Below, in pieces: positions 1 to 8,818 of a stretch of 64,000 bases of DNA (position 1 is its first letter; each line of letters opens with the position of its first letter). The position numbers were made by a program, and so were the translations under genes. The stretch lies in NCBI GenBank assembly GCA_009840005.1, contig VXOR01000083.1, positions 125,983 to 189,982 on the forward strand, written 5' to 3'. The notes under the pieces were generated by a model, which made no database searches, was not told where the DNA came from, and was given only the letters and a program-made list of their open reading frames with translations. The stretch is from Gemmatimonadota bacterium (GTDB lineage: Bacteria; Latescibacterota; UBA2968; UBA8231).

Positions 1-1713
1 GGCAAAAAGCGCTCCGCTCCACGCTTCGTCGTCTCCCAAATCGCAGCCATCCCAGTCCACTGCAGTGCTGCCGACGCCGCTAGTCAGCGCCCGCGCAAAC
101 AGGCACCAGATGCCAGCTTCGCCCTGCCCGACGAGGTGGCGCTTGTCCACGCGCAGGTGCTGGGCCAGATAGGCCAGCCCCGTGAGGATGTCCTGCACCC
201 GGCAAGCCATCGTCGCCTGATTGTACGTGTGGTACAGAGGACCCATTTCGTCGTGTCCCTCCCTCTCCGTCCCATCAGTCAGGAAGGGGGCGATGACCAG
301 TACAGCTCCACCCGCTTGCAACAAACCCTGCGCCAGCGCACCCGGCTCATCGCCGTCCCAATTCGCGTCAGCAATCAGCGTCGCCGGCACCTTGCCTTGG
401 GGACCACTCGGAAGAAAAAACGCCGCTCGCACCCGCTCTCCTCGGCCCACGCGCCCCAAGACCAGATTTTCGGCCACATAGCCCTCCTCCCGCCGAAATC
501 CCAAGCTCTCGACCGCTACTTGAGGCGCGGCATCCACTCCGAGCAGACTTGCCAGTGCCGGGCGCGTCTCCCACTGGAAGCGCCGAATGCGGGCCGATGC
601 CAGCCGCGCGCCCAAGCGCTTCTCGCTGCGAGCGATCACGGCGTCAAAGACCCCTTGTGCGTCGAGCGCATGAGCCGGTTTTTTGCGCCCGCTGAACACC
701 AGCAAATCCTCGTCTTCCTCTACGGTAAATGGCTGTTCGGCGACCTTCCCTTGCCCGCCGAGCAGGTGGCGCTTGAAAAACGCGTACACGGCCTCGCGGC
801 TCGGCTGGTTGTAGTTGTGCGGGGCGTCTATCTGCACCTCGCTCACCTTGTTTTGTTCTCCATAAAGCCCGTAGATCGCACGCACCGCCGGGAACTCAAC
901 CTCCGGCGTGTTCGCCGTCCAGTCGCCGGTACACGACACCAGCAACAAGGGCCTCGGTGCCATACAACTCGCGATTTCCACATTATTGATGTCCAGCCGC
1001 AAGTGGCCCTGATTCTCGCAGCGACAGCCGCCCTGCATAAAGGCCGAGACCATGTTGACCGGAGCCGCCGCCTTGATCCGCTCGTCAACCGCCATCAGCA
1101 AAAAGGTCTGCGTCCCCCCACCGGACGCACCCGTGCAGCCTATGCGCTCGGCATCTACATCCGCCAGCGATGCGAGGAAGTCAACCACCCGTATGCTGTT
1201 CCACAGTTGCAGACTCAGCGCGCCGATCCCCCACAGGGCCTCGCGCCGCCCCCCAATCTCCCGATGCACGAATTGGTCGCTGTCATTGTACCCAACCATG
1301 TCGTACGAAAAGGCCACCATGCCCTGCCGCGCAAAGTTGATGCAGCGCCCAGCAATCGACCCCAGCTCGGTGTTTTCGAGACGCCCGTGCTCCCAGTGGC
1401 CGTGCGGACAGGCAAGTGCCGGAAAAGGCCCCTCGCCCAGCGGCCGGTACAGATTGCCGCAGACGAAAAAGCCGGGCAGGCTCTCGAAAAAGACCTTTTC
1501 CACCGCATAGCCCTTCCGTTCAATCCGCCCAAAAACCTGCGCCTTGAGCGGGGTCTTCGCCGGTAGCGGCCACAATCCCGCACAGACGAGCATGTGCCGG
1601 CGGATCGCCGCCGCTCGCTGCTCCCATTCCGCCAGCGTCCAATAGCGGCGCAAGGCCCACGGCGTGCTAACGTGTTTGGCTGCGCCTAGCCGTGTATCAC
1701 TTGTAACAGTCAT
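1..1713 (-). CDS. acetyl-xylan-esterase-like alpha/beta hydrolase, 3' end cut by window edge
   Basis: Open on the minus strand from an ATG at 1713 to base 1 (571 codons) with no stop, so the C-terminus lies outside the window. An AGGAGG lies 7 bases before the ATG and fixes the start. The N-terminal half is an alpha/beta hydrolase: the nucleophile elbow GASGGG puts the catalytic Ser at residue 197, followed by a conserved Asp in CTGDW and a His in DAPHNY, the order seen in acetyl xylan esterase/AXE1-type enzymes. A signal peptide is not obvious. A second region after about residue 370 begins another hydrolase-like segment, as in two-domain esterases of uncultured Planctomycetes- and Poribacteria-type genomes. 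Likely role: deacylation of carbohydrate esters. The substrate is inferred from family only. The plus-strand frames across it are rich in Arg, His and Pro and are shadows. Confidence 0.85.
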   Translation of the reverse strand, partial: MTVTSDTRLGAAKHVSTPWALRRYWTLAEWEQRAAAIRRHMLVCAGLWPLPAKTPLKAQVFGRIERKGYAVEKVFFESLPGFFVCGNLYRPLGEGPFPALACPHGHWEHGRLENTELGSIAGRCINFARQGMVAFSYDMVGYNDSDQFVHREIGGRREALWGIGALSLQLWNSIRVVDFLASLADVDAERIGCTGASGGGTQTFLLMAVDERIKAAAPVNMVSAFMQGGCRCENQGHLRLDINNVEIASCMAPRPLLLVSCTGDWTANTPEVEFPAVRAIYGLYGEQNKVSEVQIDAPHNYNQPSREAVYAFFKRHLLGGQGKVAEQPFTVEEDEDLLVFSGRKKPAHALDAQGVFDAVIARSEKRLGARLASARIRRFQWETRPALASLLGVDAAPQVAVESLGFRREEGYVAENLVLGRVGRGERVRAAFFLPSGPQGKVPATLIADANWDGDEPGALAQGLLQAGGAVLVIAPFLTDGTEREGHDEMGPLYHTYNQATMACRVQDILTGLAYLAQHLRVDKRHLVGQGEAGIWCLFARALTSGVGSTAVDWDGCDLGDDEAWSGALFA

Positions 1714-1777
1714 CCTAGGTCCTCCTTTAGGAATCGTCCCCAATACCATCCGACCCTACCGCCTAACAGAGTCGATC

Positions 1778-1821
1778 TTGACATGCCCCTAGGCCAGAGA
1801 CACATTAGAATTAATCAATTC
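1778..1821 (+). promoter_or_regulatory. candidate promoter/operator of the toxin-antitoxin pair
   Basis: A consensus -35 hexamer TTGACA lies at 1778-1783. A usable -10 (ACATTA, 1802-1807) follows after 18 bases. Overlapping it is the perfect inverted repeat GAATT-AATC-AATTC at 1808-1821, in an A+T-rich patch unlike the surrounding DNA. Type II antitoxins of the Phd/YefM type normally repress their own operon through such palindromes, so this is a plausible operator. The promoter assignment is by eye only. Confidence 0.45.
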
Positions 1822-1853
1822 CAATTAAAATTCATCCCAGGAGCAAAAACAAC

Positions 1854-2168
1854 ATGGGCAAACAGGCGAAGTCTCGCAAACCTGTAGTACACCATATCCC
1901 CATCACCAAAGCACGCATCAACCTAGGCCAAGTCGTGCGCCGCGCTCACCTCAATCGCGAGTGTTTTGTCCTAGAGAAGGACGGCATCCCGGTAGCTGGC
2001 ATCATGAACGTGGACGATATGGAAAATTGGCTTGAGCAACAGGACCCAAGTATGCGCACACAGATTGCCGAGGGCTATGCAGAATACAAAAAAGGCGATA
2101 CCACCTCGCTGGATGCATTCATCACGGATGTACGCAAGAAAAGCCCCGGCAAGCGAGAAAGCAAGTAA
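1854..2168 (+). CDS. type II antitoxin, Phd/YefM-like
   Basis: 104 residues, preceded by CAGGAG about 9 bases before the ATG. The N-terminal 60 residues show the Phd/YefM pattern: a short basic lead, then a beta-alpha unit (PITKARINLGQVVRRA), then the second strand reading FVLEKDGIPVAGIMNVDD, where the protein is expected to bind DNA as a dimer. The charged, flexible C-terminal tail (residues about 75-104) is the usual toxin-wrapping part. The stop is separated from the toxin start by 3 bases. The product should neutralise the downstream RelE/ParE-like toxin and repress the operon at the palindrome upstream. Confidence 0.8.
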   Translation: MGKQAKSRKPVVHHIPITKARINLGQVVRRAHLNRECFVLEKDGIPVAGIMNVDDMENWLEQQDPSMRTQIAEGYAEYKKGDTTSLDAFITDVRKKSPGKRESK

Positions 2169-2171
2169 TCT

Positions 2172-2456
2172 ATGCCGCAGCGGTTCCACGTTCGGATTAC
2201 CTCTCGCTTCCGGCGGGAGGCGCAGAAGCTCCTCAAGCAGCACCCGGAGCTTGTGGACGCGCTCGAACAGCTACAAGAAATGCTGGCGGCAGATCCCTAC
2301 AATCGCTCGCACGAGCACGACGTCAAGAAGCTCAGCGGTTTGGGCAAGAGTGAGGGCCAATGGCGCGTACGCGTGGGAGACTACCGCGTTCGCTACGACA
2401 TCATGGGTAACGACGTAGTTCTCTACTCATTCCGTCACCGACGAGAGGTGTACTGA
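2172..2456 (+). CDS. type II toxin, RelE/ParE superfamily
   Basis: 94 residues. The fold signature is clear: an N-terminal strand (FHVRITSRFRREAQKL), two helices containing LVDALEQLQEML, then the C-terminal sheet with QWRVRVGDYRVRYDI and VLYSFRHRREVY. The RVGDYRVRY motif and the terminal His-Arg-Arg-Glu-Val-Tyr are typical of RelE-like mRNA interferases that act at the ribosome; ParE-type gyrase inhibition is the alternative. It starts 3 bases after the antitoxin stop, so the two are co-transcribed and probably translationally coupled. Confidence 0.82.
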   Translation: MPQRFHVRITSRFRREAQKLLKQHPELVDALEQLQEMLAADPYNRSHEHDVKKLSGLGKSEGQWRVRVGDYRVRYDIMGNDVVLYSFRHRREVY

Positions 2457-2466
2457 CATCTGTTTT

Positions 2467-2500
2467 GCGGGAGCTGTACCTCTTCATTATTAGCTGCCGC
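2467..2500 (+). terminator. weak hairpin after the toxin gene
   Basis: GCGGGAGCT at 2467-2475 can pair with AGCTGCCGC at 2492-2500 with one mismatch and a 16-base loop. There is no T-run after it, so it is at best a weak or bidirectional terminator between the toxin gene and the end of the minus-strand gene at 2527. Confidence 0.25.
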
Positions 2501-2526
2501 TCAGAAGGGCTTTGCGTTGGCCGTTT

Positions 2527-4500
2527 TCATACCCAGTAGAGCCCATGCCCCTGTGCGCCCGTGATCAGGTCGATGATCAGCCAAAAAGCGATAACGGCGA
2601 ATTGACCGAGGATAAGCCCGAGAAAAAAAGGCCGCACGGCCTTGAGCACCCGGGGGCCGCCATAGCGCGTCAGCACGGCCTTGAACAGCCACACTAAAAA
2701 GACACTGAACCAGATGTGGCGGGTCAGCATCATCTGCGAGACGGCAAAGCCTATGGGATGGATGGGGAAGGTCAGCAGATGACTGCGGATCCAGTAGAGG
2801 GCGGTCATGACCGCCCCGCCCAAAGCCATCAGACCCAAGCCGCTGTGATCTGGTCCGGCCGGATCGCGCAGATAACTGGCCGCAAAGTCAACGGTGTAGC
2901 GGGGGCCGTTGAGAAAAAACCAGGTATTGGCGTTGTTGGCACCGCTCTCGTAGGCGTAGTACAGGGTCGTCCACACCGATACGCCCAGACTCAGGACCAC
3001 GGCCAGTATCATGCTGCCGAGGACCAAGCCTTTGTTGCGGATCGATTCGGTCAGCTTGAGGCCGTTGGCCGCCGCCGCCATGACAAAGGTGCGCACATCG
3101 CTCATCCACACCTGGCCGAAGGAAAGCACGCCTATGGTGCCGGGGGCACCCAGCACCTGGGTACCAAAAAAACTGCGGACCACCGTGGGGGTAATCAATT
3201 GCGCTCGGGTGGCGGCCAAGCCCGATTCGCAGAGAATGCGAGTGATGCCCAGAAAGGTGAGCGAAGCCATCAGCACAAAAGTAAGGGCGGCCCACCAAGG
3301 CACCCCAATGGCAATAAACCATCCGGTCATCAGCGCCAAGCCCAGCAACAGTTGCAGATAAACGGCCCGGGCCGAAAAATCGGCGCTAGAGGCGGTTTTC
3401 GGACGCAGGGCCGCCTTCCAGCTCTGCCGCAGGTGCCGACGGGCGATCCACAGGGTGTGGCCCACCAAGGCCATGAGGGCACCGAACTGGACGAAGGCCA
3501 TGATCGGACCGCCATCGCTCTGCGAGTAGATATCGAGGTCAAGGGTGCGGGTGAGGCCAACAACGCCGAAATAGCCTTTGATTGCGTAGCCCAGCAAATA
3601 GAAAAACCAGACGCTGAGCGCCACTTCCTGGTGAATGAGGTAGGCAAAGCCCATCATGGGGAAACTGAGATTGATGGTCAGGTTCTCCATGCCGTGGAAG
3701 ACGGGTACGCTGGTGTTGAGGACGATGCGGGGGAAGAAGTGGAAGTAGGCGTTGAGGCCGTTGAGCGAAGTGACGATGAAGGGGACGGCAAATCCGCTCC
3801 ACATCACCGGATTGCGAAAAAAGGAATTGAGCGCGCGACCCGGCTCCTGGGTGCCCATCACCAGGGGCAGTTGGGCCAAGGGATAGGCCAAGCGTTCGTA
3901 TTCGATCCACTGGCGGCGGAAGAGAATGGCCAGCGCGATCATGACCATGTACAGGCCCAACAAGACTGGCAGCCAGTTCAGTAGGGGGCGGATCCAGGCC
4001 ATCCAAGGAATGGGCTGGTCGCGGGCAATGCCCTCGTAAAAGCCGCGGATGACGTCCTCGCCTTGGGGCACCAGCCAGTGCGGCACAAAGGGATGAATGA
4101 GTTCGGCCCATTGGTTTTCGGGGGAGGCCATATAGGAAATCGCCGGCAGGATGGGAATCAGGTACAGGGTCAGCCCCATGGTGCATATAGAACAGGAAAT
4201 GGCCGCCATCACATAGGCAATGGCCAGTTCCCCCGAAGACAGGGCTAGGTAGGGGAGGAAACGGCGCAGCAGACCGTTGACGAACAGGGCGAGGAAAAAC
4301 AGCAGGAAAACGGCGGCCGCGGTGGTAAAGTCAATAGTCAGGTAGGAACCGCGCACCACCAAGCTATTATAAGGCCCCCAAAAAGCGACTAGAACGCTCA
4401 AGACCGTCCCTGCGGACAAGGCCCAGAGCGGACGGACAGGGGCCGGGGTCAATGAATGGACGTTGGCGACCACGACTCTACCAATTTGAATGTCTTGCAC
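2527..4500 (-). CDS. multi-pass inner-membrane protein, DUF6785/DUF6784-like
   Basis: 657 residues with more than a dozen hydrophobic segments. It matches the protein at 33230-35224 along its whole length: both share VRGSYLT in the first membrane pair, a PENxWAE...P.WLxPQGEDV block near residues 120-150, an FYEG block after it, and a C-terminal [IV]ID.xTG. I recognise this as the DUF6785/DUF6784 type found in Planctomycetes, Poribacteria and Latescibacteria; no function is established. The start codon here is GTG and has no clear ribosome site, so a different start in the first 25 residues is possible. The gene sits directly beyond the truncated phosphodiesterase stub, suggesting that a rearrangement placed it behind the ABC operon. 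Transport of a small solute or lipid is a guess. Confidence 0.75.
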   Translation of the reverse strand: MQDIQIGRVVVANVHSLTPAPVRPLWALSAGTVLSVLVAFWGPYNSLVVRGSYLTIDFTTAAAVFLLFFLALFVNGLLRRFLPYLALSSGELAIAYVMAAISCSICTMGLTLYLIPILPAISYMASPENQWAELIHPFVPHWLVPQGEDVIRGFYEGIARDQPIPWMAWIRPLLNWLPVLLGLYMVMIALAILFRRQWIEYERLAYPLAQLPLVMGTQEPGRALNSFFRNPVMWSGFAVPFIVTSLNGLNAYFHFFPRIVLNTSVPVFHGMENLTINLSFPMMGFAYLIHQEVALSVWFFYLLGYAIKGYFGVVGLTRTLDLDIYSQSDGGPIMAFVQFGALMALVGHTLWIARRHLRQSWKAALRPKTASSADFSARAVYLQLLLGLALMTGWFIAIGVPWWAALTFVLMASLTFLGITRILCESGLAATRAQLITPTVVRSFFGTQVLGAPGTIGVLSFGQVWMSDVRTFVMAAAANGLKLTESIRNKGLVLGSMILAVVLSLGVSVWTTLYYAYESGANNANTWFFLNGPRYTVDFAASYLRDPAGPDHSGLGLMALGGAVMTALYWIRSHLLTFPIHPIGFAVSQMMLTRHIWFSVFLVWLFKAVLTRYGGPRVLKAVRPFFLGLILGQFAVIAFWLIIDLITGAQGHGLYWV

Positions 4501-4519
4501 ATACCATAGGTATATCTAA

Positions 4520-4606
4520 TCAAAAAATTAGGGCAAGAGGAATGGTGTTTTCCGGGAAGTCATGCGAAGCGCCGCGGTGGGCGCAGACGATCACCTTCTT
4601 GCCCAT
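4520..4606 (-). pseudogene. N-terminal stub of a glycerophosphodiester phosphodiesterase (ugpQ-like)
   Basis: Immediately after the permease stop there is a good ribosome site (GAGGAG) and an ATG at 4606. The frame reads 28 codons, including HRGASHDFPENT, and stops at TGA 4520-4522. That motif is the catalytic N-terminus of GDPD enzymes (His-Arg in the HRG motif, Glu-Asn in PENT). The full family is about 230-260 residues, so roughly 90% is missing, with the break just after PENTIP near 4531. The enzyme would release glycerol 3-phosphate from glycerophosphodiesters. Its place as the last gene of this importer operon is a hint that the importer handles glycerol phosphates or similar polyols. 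The stub is too short to be active. Confidence 0.75.
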
Positions 4607-4616
4607 GAAGTTCTCC

Positions 4617-5453
4617 TCACGCCTTAACTGCACCTGACATCAAACCGTCTGTCAATCGCTTTCTCACCAGCAAAAACAGCAAAATCGTGGGTACCGTCGC
4701 CACCACGGCGGTGGCCATCAAATAATTCCACTCCACCACGTTGTTTTTTTCCCAAGCGTAGAGCGCCATGGTAATCGGCTGCATGGTCCGTTTGGAAACC
4801 AGCACCAGCGCAAAGATGAATTCGTTCCAAGCGCTGACAAAGGTGAAAATGGCCGTAGTCGTCAGCCCAGGGGCCGTCAGCGGCAAGGCAATTCTGAAGA
4901 TCATCCCCGTCCGCGAGAGGCCGTCGATCATGGCGGCATCCTCCAGTTCCTCGGGGATGTTCTTGAAAAACCCTCGCAACATCCAAATGGAAAACGGCAG
5001 GGTTATCGCCGTATTCACCAAAATCAAGGCCGTGTACGTATCCAGTAGCTGCAGAGCTTTCATCATCTCGAACAGGGGGATGAGGACAATCACCGGCGAA
5101 AACATCTGCACCACTAGGATGCTCATGCCGAATAGACCGCGCCCGCGAAATTTGATGCGCGCCATTGCATAGGCCGCCGGGGTCGCCACGATGAGGTTGA
5201 AGAATACCGCGGCCAAGGCGATGAACAAACTGTTTAACAGGTGCCGCGCCATTGGAATGCGGACAAAAATATCCACGTAGTTGTGCCATACAAACGCACG
5301 GGGAACCAGCGTCGCTGGCGATTGAAACACCTCCCCCATGGTTTTTAACGAAGTGCCAGCCACGACTAATAGCGGAAAGAGCGTAAAGAGCGCAAGCCCC
5401 GTCATAAGCGCAGTGCGCAACAGCGCGCCGGACAGCGTGGTAACAGATCTCAC
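4617..5453 (-). CDS. ABC importer permease, MalG/UgpE-like
   Basis: 278 residues with six predicted membrane helices. The cytoplasmic EAA loop is intact (EELEDAAMIDG followed by LPLTAPG), the site that docks on an ATPase subunit. The family is the CUT1 class of carbohydrate importers. It overlaps the upstream permease by four bases (ATGA, 5450-5453), so the two are translationally coupled and form the channel heterodimer. The operon carries no ATPase gene. A shared ATPase must serve it, perhaps one of those at 48804-50874. A UgpQ-like stub follows it, which makes a polyol-phosphate substrate possible but not shown. Confidence 0.9.
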   Translation of the reverse strand: MRSVTTLSGALLRTALMTGLALFTLFPLLVVAGTSLKTMGEVFQSPATLVPRAFVWHNYVDIFVRIPMARHLLNSLFIALAAVFFNLIVATPAAYAMARIKFRGRGLFGMSILVVQMFSPVIVLIPLFEMMKALQLLDTYTALILVNTAITLPFSIWMLRGFFKNIPEELEDAAMIDGLSRTGMIFRIALPLTAPGLTTTAIFTFVSAWNEFIFALVLVSKRTMQPITMALYAWEKNNVVEWNYLMATAVVATVPTILLFLLVRKRLTDGLMSGAVKA

Positions 5454-6322
5454 GACTCAGCCTCTTCCTTGTAAAAAAGACGCCACTGGAAGAAGCTGAC
5501 GGCGACCAGCAGTAAGAAGGCCAAAAAGGCCATGCTGCTGGCCTGGCCAAAGTTGAAATAGCCAAAGGCGCGGCGAAAGATCTCCGTGACCATGATCTGG
5601 GTCTGATTGGCCGGCCCACCTCCGGTGATCACGTAGATGAAGACAAAGCTGTTGAAGGACCAGATGAAACTAATCAGCAAAACCGCCAGCGCGACGGGAC
5701 GAAGCAGCGGTATGGTGATATACCTGAACTTCTGCCACGTCGTCGTCCCGTCTATAATAGCGGCCTCGTACAGATGGACCGGAATGGCCTGCAAGGCCGA
5801 GAGGAATGCAAAAGTGGTAAACGGCAAGGCCGTCCACAGCCGGGCAAACAGAGCACCGCCAAACGCCGTAGGGGCACTCGTCAACCACTGCACGGGATGA
5901 TCGACGATATGCAGCGACAGCAACAACGCATTGAGGTGGCCGTACTCGCCGTTGTACATCCACTTCCAGGCGATGGCCGCCACTACCAGCGGCGTGGCCC
6001 AAGCCAAGATCAACGAACTGCGGATCAACTCGCAGATGATCGTACTGCGACTCAATAGTAGAGCAGCGGCCAAGCCCGCTCCCACATTCATCAGTACGGC
6101 AAGCACTGTCCACACGGCCGTATTCTTGAGCACCAGTAGAAAGATGTCGTCCCCAACGAGGCCCGTATAGTTCTGTGTCCCTACAAAGACCTCCCCTTTG
6201 TAGGAAGTATGATAGAGACTCGTCTTGAGGATTTCGACAATGGGAAATCCCATGAACAGCAACAGCCAGAGGGCCGCTGGCGCAATGTAAAAATAGGCCA
6301 GCCGGCGTTTTTCTCTTTCCAC
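5450..6322 (-). CDS. ABC importer permease, MalF/UgpA-like
   Basis: 290 residues, six membrane helices, CUT1 sugar-permease type. The EAA loop is LYEAAIIDG followed by IPLLRP near residues 200-225. The N-terminus begins with a short charged stretch and then the first helix (YFYIAPAALWLLLF), as usual for this subunit. It lies between the binding-protein gene (37 bases upstream) and the MalG-type permease (4-base overlap), so the transcription order is binding protein, this subunit, partner permease, phosphodiesterase stub. Confidence 0.9.
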   Translation of the reverse strand: MEREKRRLAYFYIAPAALWLLLFMGFPIVEILKTSLYHTSYKGEVFVGTQNYTGLVGDDIFLLVLKNTAVWTVLAVLMNVGAGLAAALLLSRSTIICELIRSSLILAWATPLVVAAIAWKWMYNGEYGHLNALLLSLHIVDHPVQWLTSAPTAFGGALFARLWTALPFTTFAFLSALQAIPVHLYEAAIIDGTTTWQKFRYITIPLLRPVALAVLLISFIWSFNSFVFIYVITGGGPANQTQIMVTEIFRRAFGYFNFGQASSMAFLAFLLLVAVSFFQWRLFYKEEAES

Positions 6323-6359
6323 GATAACTCCCCTACATCTCCCGCACGAAAACGCGACC

Positions 6360-7619
6360 TCAAGGCATGGGCAGCGCCGGGTTTTCCAATTCCCTCACCA
6401 AGCGATCGTACACGGTGTTAAGCGCCTCGGCCGGTGTCGCCGTGCCCGCCAAAACCATCTGGATCGCCTCGCCCCATCCATCCTGAATCTTGGTCCATTC
6501 TGGATGTTTTGGCGTCAATTGCAGCAACTCCCTTTGCGCTTGATAATTCTGCATCGGGATCGACTGGTAGTAGGGATCGTCAGCCACATTTTTCGTCATG
6601 GGTACCCCCCCGACTTCCATATCGATCAACCGGCGATTTTCCAAGCGTTGAATGAACCGCATAAATTCGTACCCTAGCTCTTTGTGTTGCGAAGTGGAAA
6701 ACATGCCAAAGACATCGACAATCAGCAGCATCTTCCGATCCTCGCCGTCCGGGATCATCAAAGGCTCGCATTCAACGCCTGCATCCCGGCACAACTGGTC
6801 CTGCCACGGGCCGCTGAACAACATCCCCACCTTGCCCGCGGCCATCTCGGCGTAGCATTCGTTGGCATTCAAATTCAGAATGCCCGGAGGCATGATCCGG
6901 TCCGAAAGGTGCATGTCGGTCAGGAACTCGACGTAGGCAATGGCTTGAGGACTGTTGATCGCTAGCTTGCCCTCCCGGTCGAAGAAGCGGGCCCCAAACC
7001 CCCACATCATGGCGGTCTGATCCTGCATTAGGTGTTTCTGCCGACCAGCGCCGATACAGAATCCATAGCGCTCGGGCGGCCGGTTGAGCGCATTCGCCAG
7101 CGCGCGGACTCCCTCCCACGTCGTCGGAACTTCTGGCGCTCCCACCTCCTGCATCCAATCCCTACGCACATAGAGCGTCCGGTTGGCCCCCACCAGCGGC
7201 ACCCCATAGGTTTTTCCCTTGTACTCGCCCGCGCTCAAGGCGACGTCGATCCACTCTGCGCGCTCGGCAGCACTCATAAAAGCATCGAGCGGCTCCAACA
7301 CGCCCCGTTCCGCGTATTCGGGTATCATGCCCATGAAGAGAAAACCCAGATCGGGCAGGTTGTCGCCCTGGATCATGGTATTGTAAAACGTCGGCCCTTG
7401 GTCGTAGGAGACGTATTGCTGTTCAATGGTCACGCCGAGATGTTCCGCCTCGAACCCCTCTTTCCATATCCCGTAGGTTTCGAGTTCGGGTCCCATCCAG
7501 ACGATCTTCAAGACCACGTCCCCGTCATCGGGAACGTCGGCGCAGCCAGACCAGATCGCGCCGAAGAACAGCAATATCCACGTGGAGAGGCGACGAGTCG
7601 CGCCGTTCGGGATCGTCAT
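6360..7619 (-). CDS. ABC importer solute-binding lipoprotein, family 1
   Basis: Started at the ATG at 7619 (419 residues) because the sequence then opens with a signal peptide ending in a lipobox-like WSGC; the longer frame up to 7706 adds 29 residues that resemble no export signal. After Cys the mature protein follows the family 1 binding-protein layout: an opening strand (LKIVWMGPE), a GxxFEAEHLGV-type helix, the mid-domain NPxxAIAYVEFL-type stretch, and FSGPWQDQL near the hinge. It should capture a sugar or polyol in the periplasm and hand it to the two permeases downstream. It is divergently transcribed from the secreted gene at 7747, with 127 bases of shared promoter space. Confidence 0.87.
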   Translation of the reverse strand: MTIPNGATRRLSTWILLFFGAIWSGCADVPDDGDVVLKIVWMGPELETYGIWKEGFEAEHLGVTIEQQYVSYDQGPTFYNTMIQGDNLPDLGFLFMGMIPEYAERGVLEPLDAFMSAAERAEWIDVALSAGEYKGKTYGVPLVGANRTLYVRRDWMQEVGAPEVPTTWEGVRALANALNRPPERYGFCIGAGRQKHLMQDQTAMMWGFGARFFDREGKLAINSPQAIAYVEFLTDMHLSDRIMPPGILNLNANECYAEMAAGKVGMLFSGPWQDQLCRDAGVECEPLMIPDGEDRKMLLIVDVFGMFSTSQHKELGYEFMRFIQRLENRRLIDMEVGGVPMTKNVADDPYYQSIPMQNYQAQRELLQLTPKHPEWTKIQDGWGEAIQMVLAGTATPAEALNTVYDRLVRELENPALPMP

Positions 7620-7746
7620 AAACGCATTTTCTCGCTTAGGTGGGTTGCGAACATTGGATGTCGTGCAATTTTCGCCAGCAGTCAAAATAGGTAGAATACT
7701 AAGCACACAACAGCAAATTGCATTTCATCTTGGAGGATCTCCCAAT

Positions 7747-8814
7747 ATGAAGCGAAATCTGGCTGGATTCCTAGGGCTGGCTCTACTAATCCTTGCCCCT
7801 GTACAAGCACTAGAACGCCCCGACAAAGAATTCGCAATTTTCCAGTTCCCCCCTACTATGATACCCCGCATCGATGGACAGACTGACGACTGGGATATCG
7901 TACCCGAATCCTATGTAATCGACACCGAGGAACTCGCGGAAACCGTCAAGGGCAAGGGCACCAACCACGATCTGGAAGATCTAGACGTCGCCGTGCGGGT
8001 GGGCTGGGTCAATGGTCTAAACCGGCTCTACTTCCTCTACGAAGCCCACGACGATTACTGGAACATGCACTACCGTCGCGGGGATATTTTTGAAGTCGCC
8101 GTCGATGCGGACCGCTCGGGTGGCCCCAACATCAACAACCCCCAGTTGGACCAGTGGGACAGCCACTTCGCGTTCAAAGGGGTGCACGCGCAGAACTACC
8201 ACATTTTCACGCCGCCCGGCGAGGGACGCGACTGGGCTTTCGTCTGGGGCTGCCAGCCGTGGATCGGCCGACTGCCCTACGCCAACCACGCGTACTCCTA
8301 CGATTTTGCCGAGGGCGAGAGCGGCCGACTGGTACTCGAATTTTGGATCACTCCTTTTGACTATGCCCCCTATGAAGGCCCTGAGCGAGCGGTAGTATCC
8401 AACCTGGTGGAAAACACCCTCATCGGACTGTCGTGGGCCGTGCTCGACTACGACGAAAGCAATAGCTCGTACGAGGGGTTCTGGAACCTCTCTCACGAGA
8501 CCCGCATGGACTCAGACGCCTCGAATTTGTGCGCCTTTCGGCTCATGCCGCTCGCGAGCCGCTTTCGCAAGCCGCTCGAAGCGCAGTGGGAATTCCAAGT
8601 GCTGGACATGGAACGCAGATTGGTAGCCTTCAAAGACCTTTCCTATGGCACCATCACCTCTTGGTCGTGGGATTTTGACGATGGCACCACCGCGACCGAA
8701 CAACACCCCATCCACCAGTACCAAGAAGCCGGTGAATACATAGTCGTACTCACCATACAGGGTCCAGAGGGCACGGCGCGCCGCGTCAAAGTGCGGCAAG
8801 TCGTGGTGCGCTAG
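7747..8814 (+). CDS. secreted CBM9-like protein with C-terminal PKD domain
   Basis: Start set at the ATG at 7747, with GGAGG 11 bases before it and a clean signal peptide (MKRNLAGFLG...VQA); the frame extends upstream to 7582 without a credible start. 355 residues. Residues about 30-270 resemble a CBM9-type/DOMON-like beta sandwich: the opening IDGQTDDWD, a calcium-site-like DADRSGG, and several aromatic residues that could stack on sugars. Residues about 275-355 are a PKD domain (SWDFDDGTT, HQYQEAGEY). The protein at 44508-45422 shares the first domain and its motifs but lacks PKD. Likely role: carbohydrate or glycoconjugate binding at the cell surface. It ends 4 bases from the convergent dehydratase gene. 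Confidence 0.75.
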   Translation: MKRNLAGFLGLALLILAPVQALERPDKEFAIFQFPPTMIPRIDGQTDDWDIVPESYVIDTEELAETVKGKGTNHDLEDLDVAVRVGWVNGLNRLYFLYEAHDDYWNMHYRRGDIFEVAVDADRSGGPNINNPQLDQWDSHFAFKGVHAQNYHIFTPPGEGRDWAFVWGCQPWIGRLPYANHAYSYDFAEGESGRLVLEFWITPFDYAPYEGPERAVVSNLVENTLIGLSWAVLDYDESNSSYEGFWNLSHETRMDSDASNLCAFRLMPLASRFRKPLEAQWEFQVLDMERRLVAFKDLSYGTITSWSWDFDDGTTATEQHPIHQYQEAGEYIVVLTIQGPEGTARRVKVRQVVVR

Positions 8815-8818
8815 CGAC

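Noticed and set aside
136..1566. 476-codon plus-strand frame over the first gene
   Set aside because: Composition is rich in Arg, His and Pro, no ribosome site; it mirrors the esterase gene on the minus strand.
2716..3984. 422-codon plus-strand frame
   Set aside because: Lies antisense to the DUF6785-type gene; Gln-, His- and Gly-rich with no recognisable domain.
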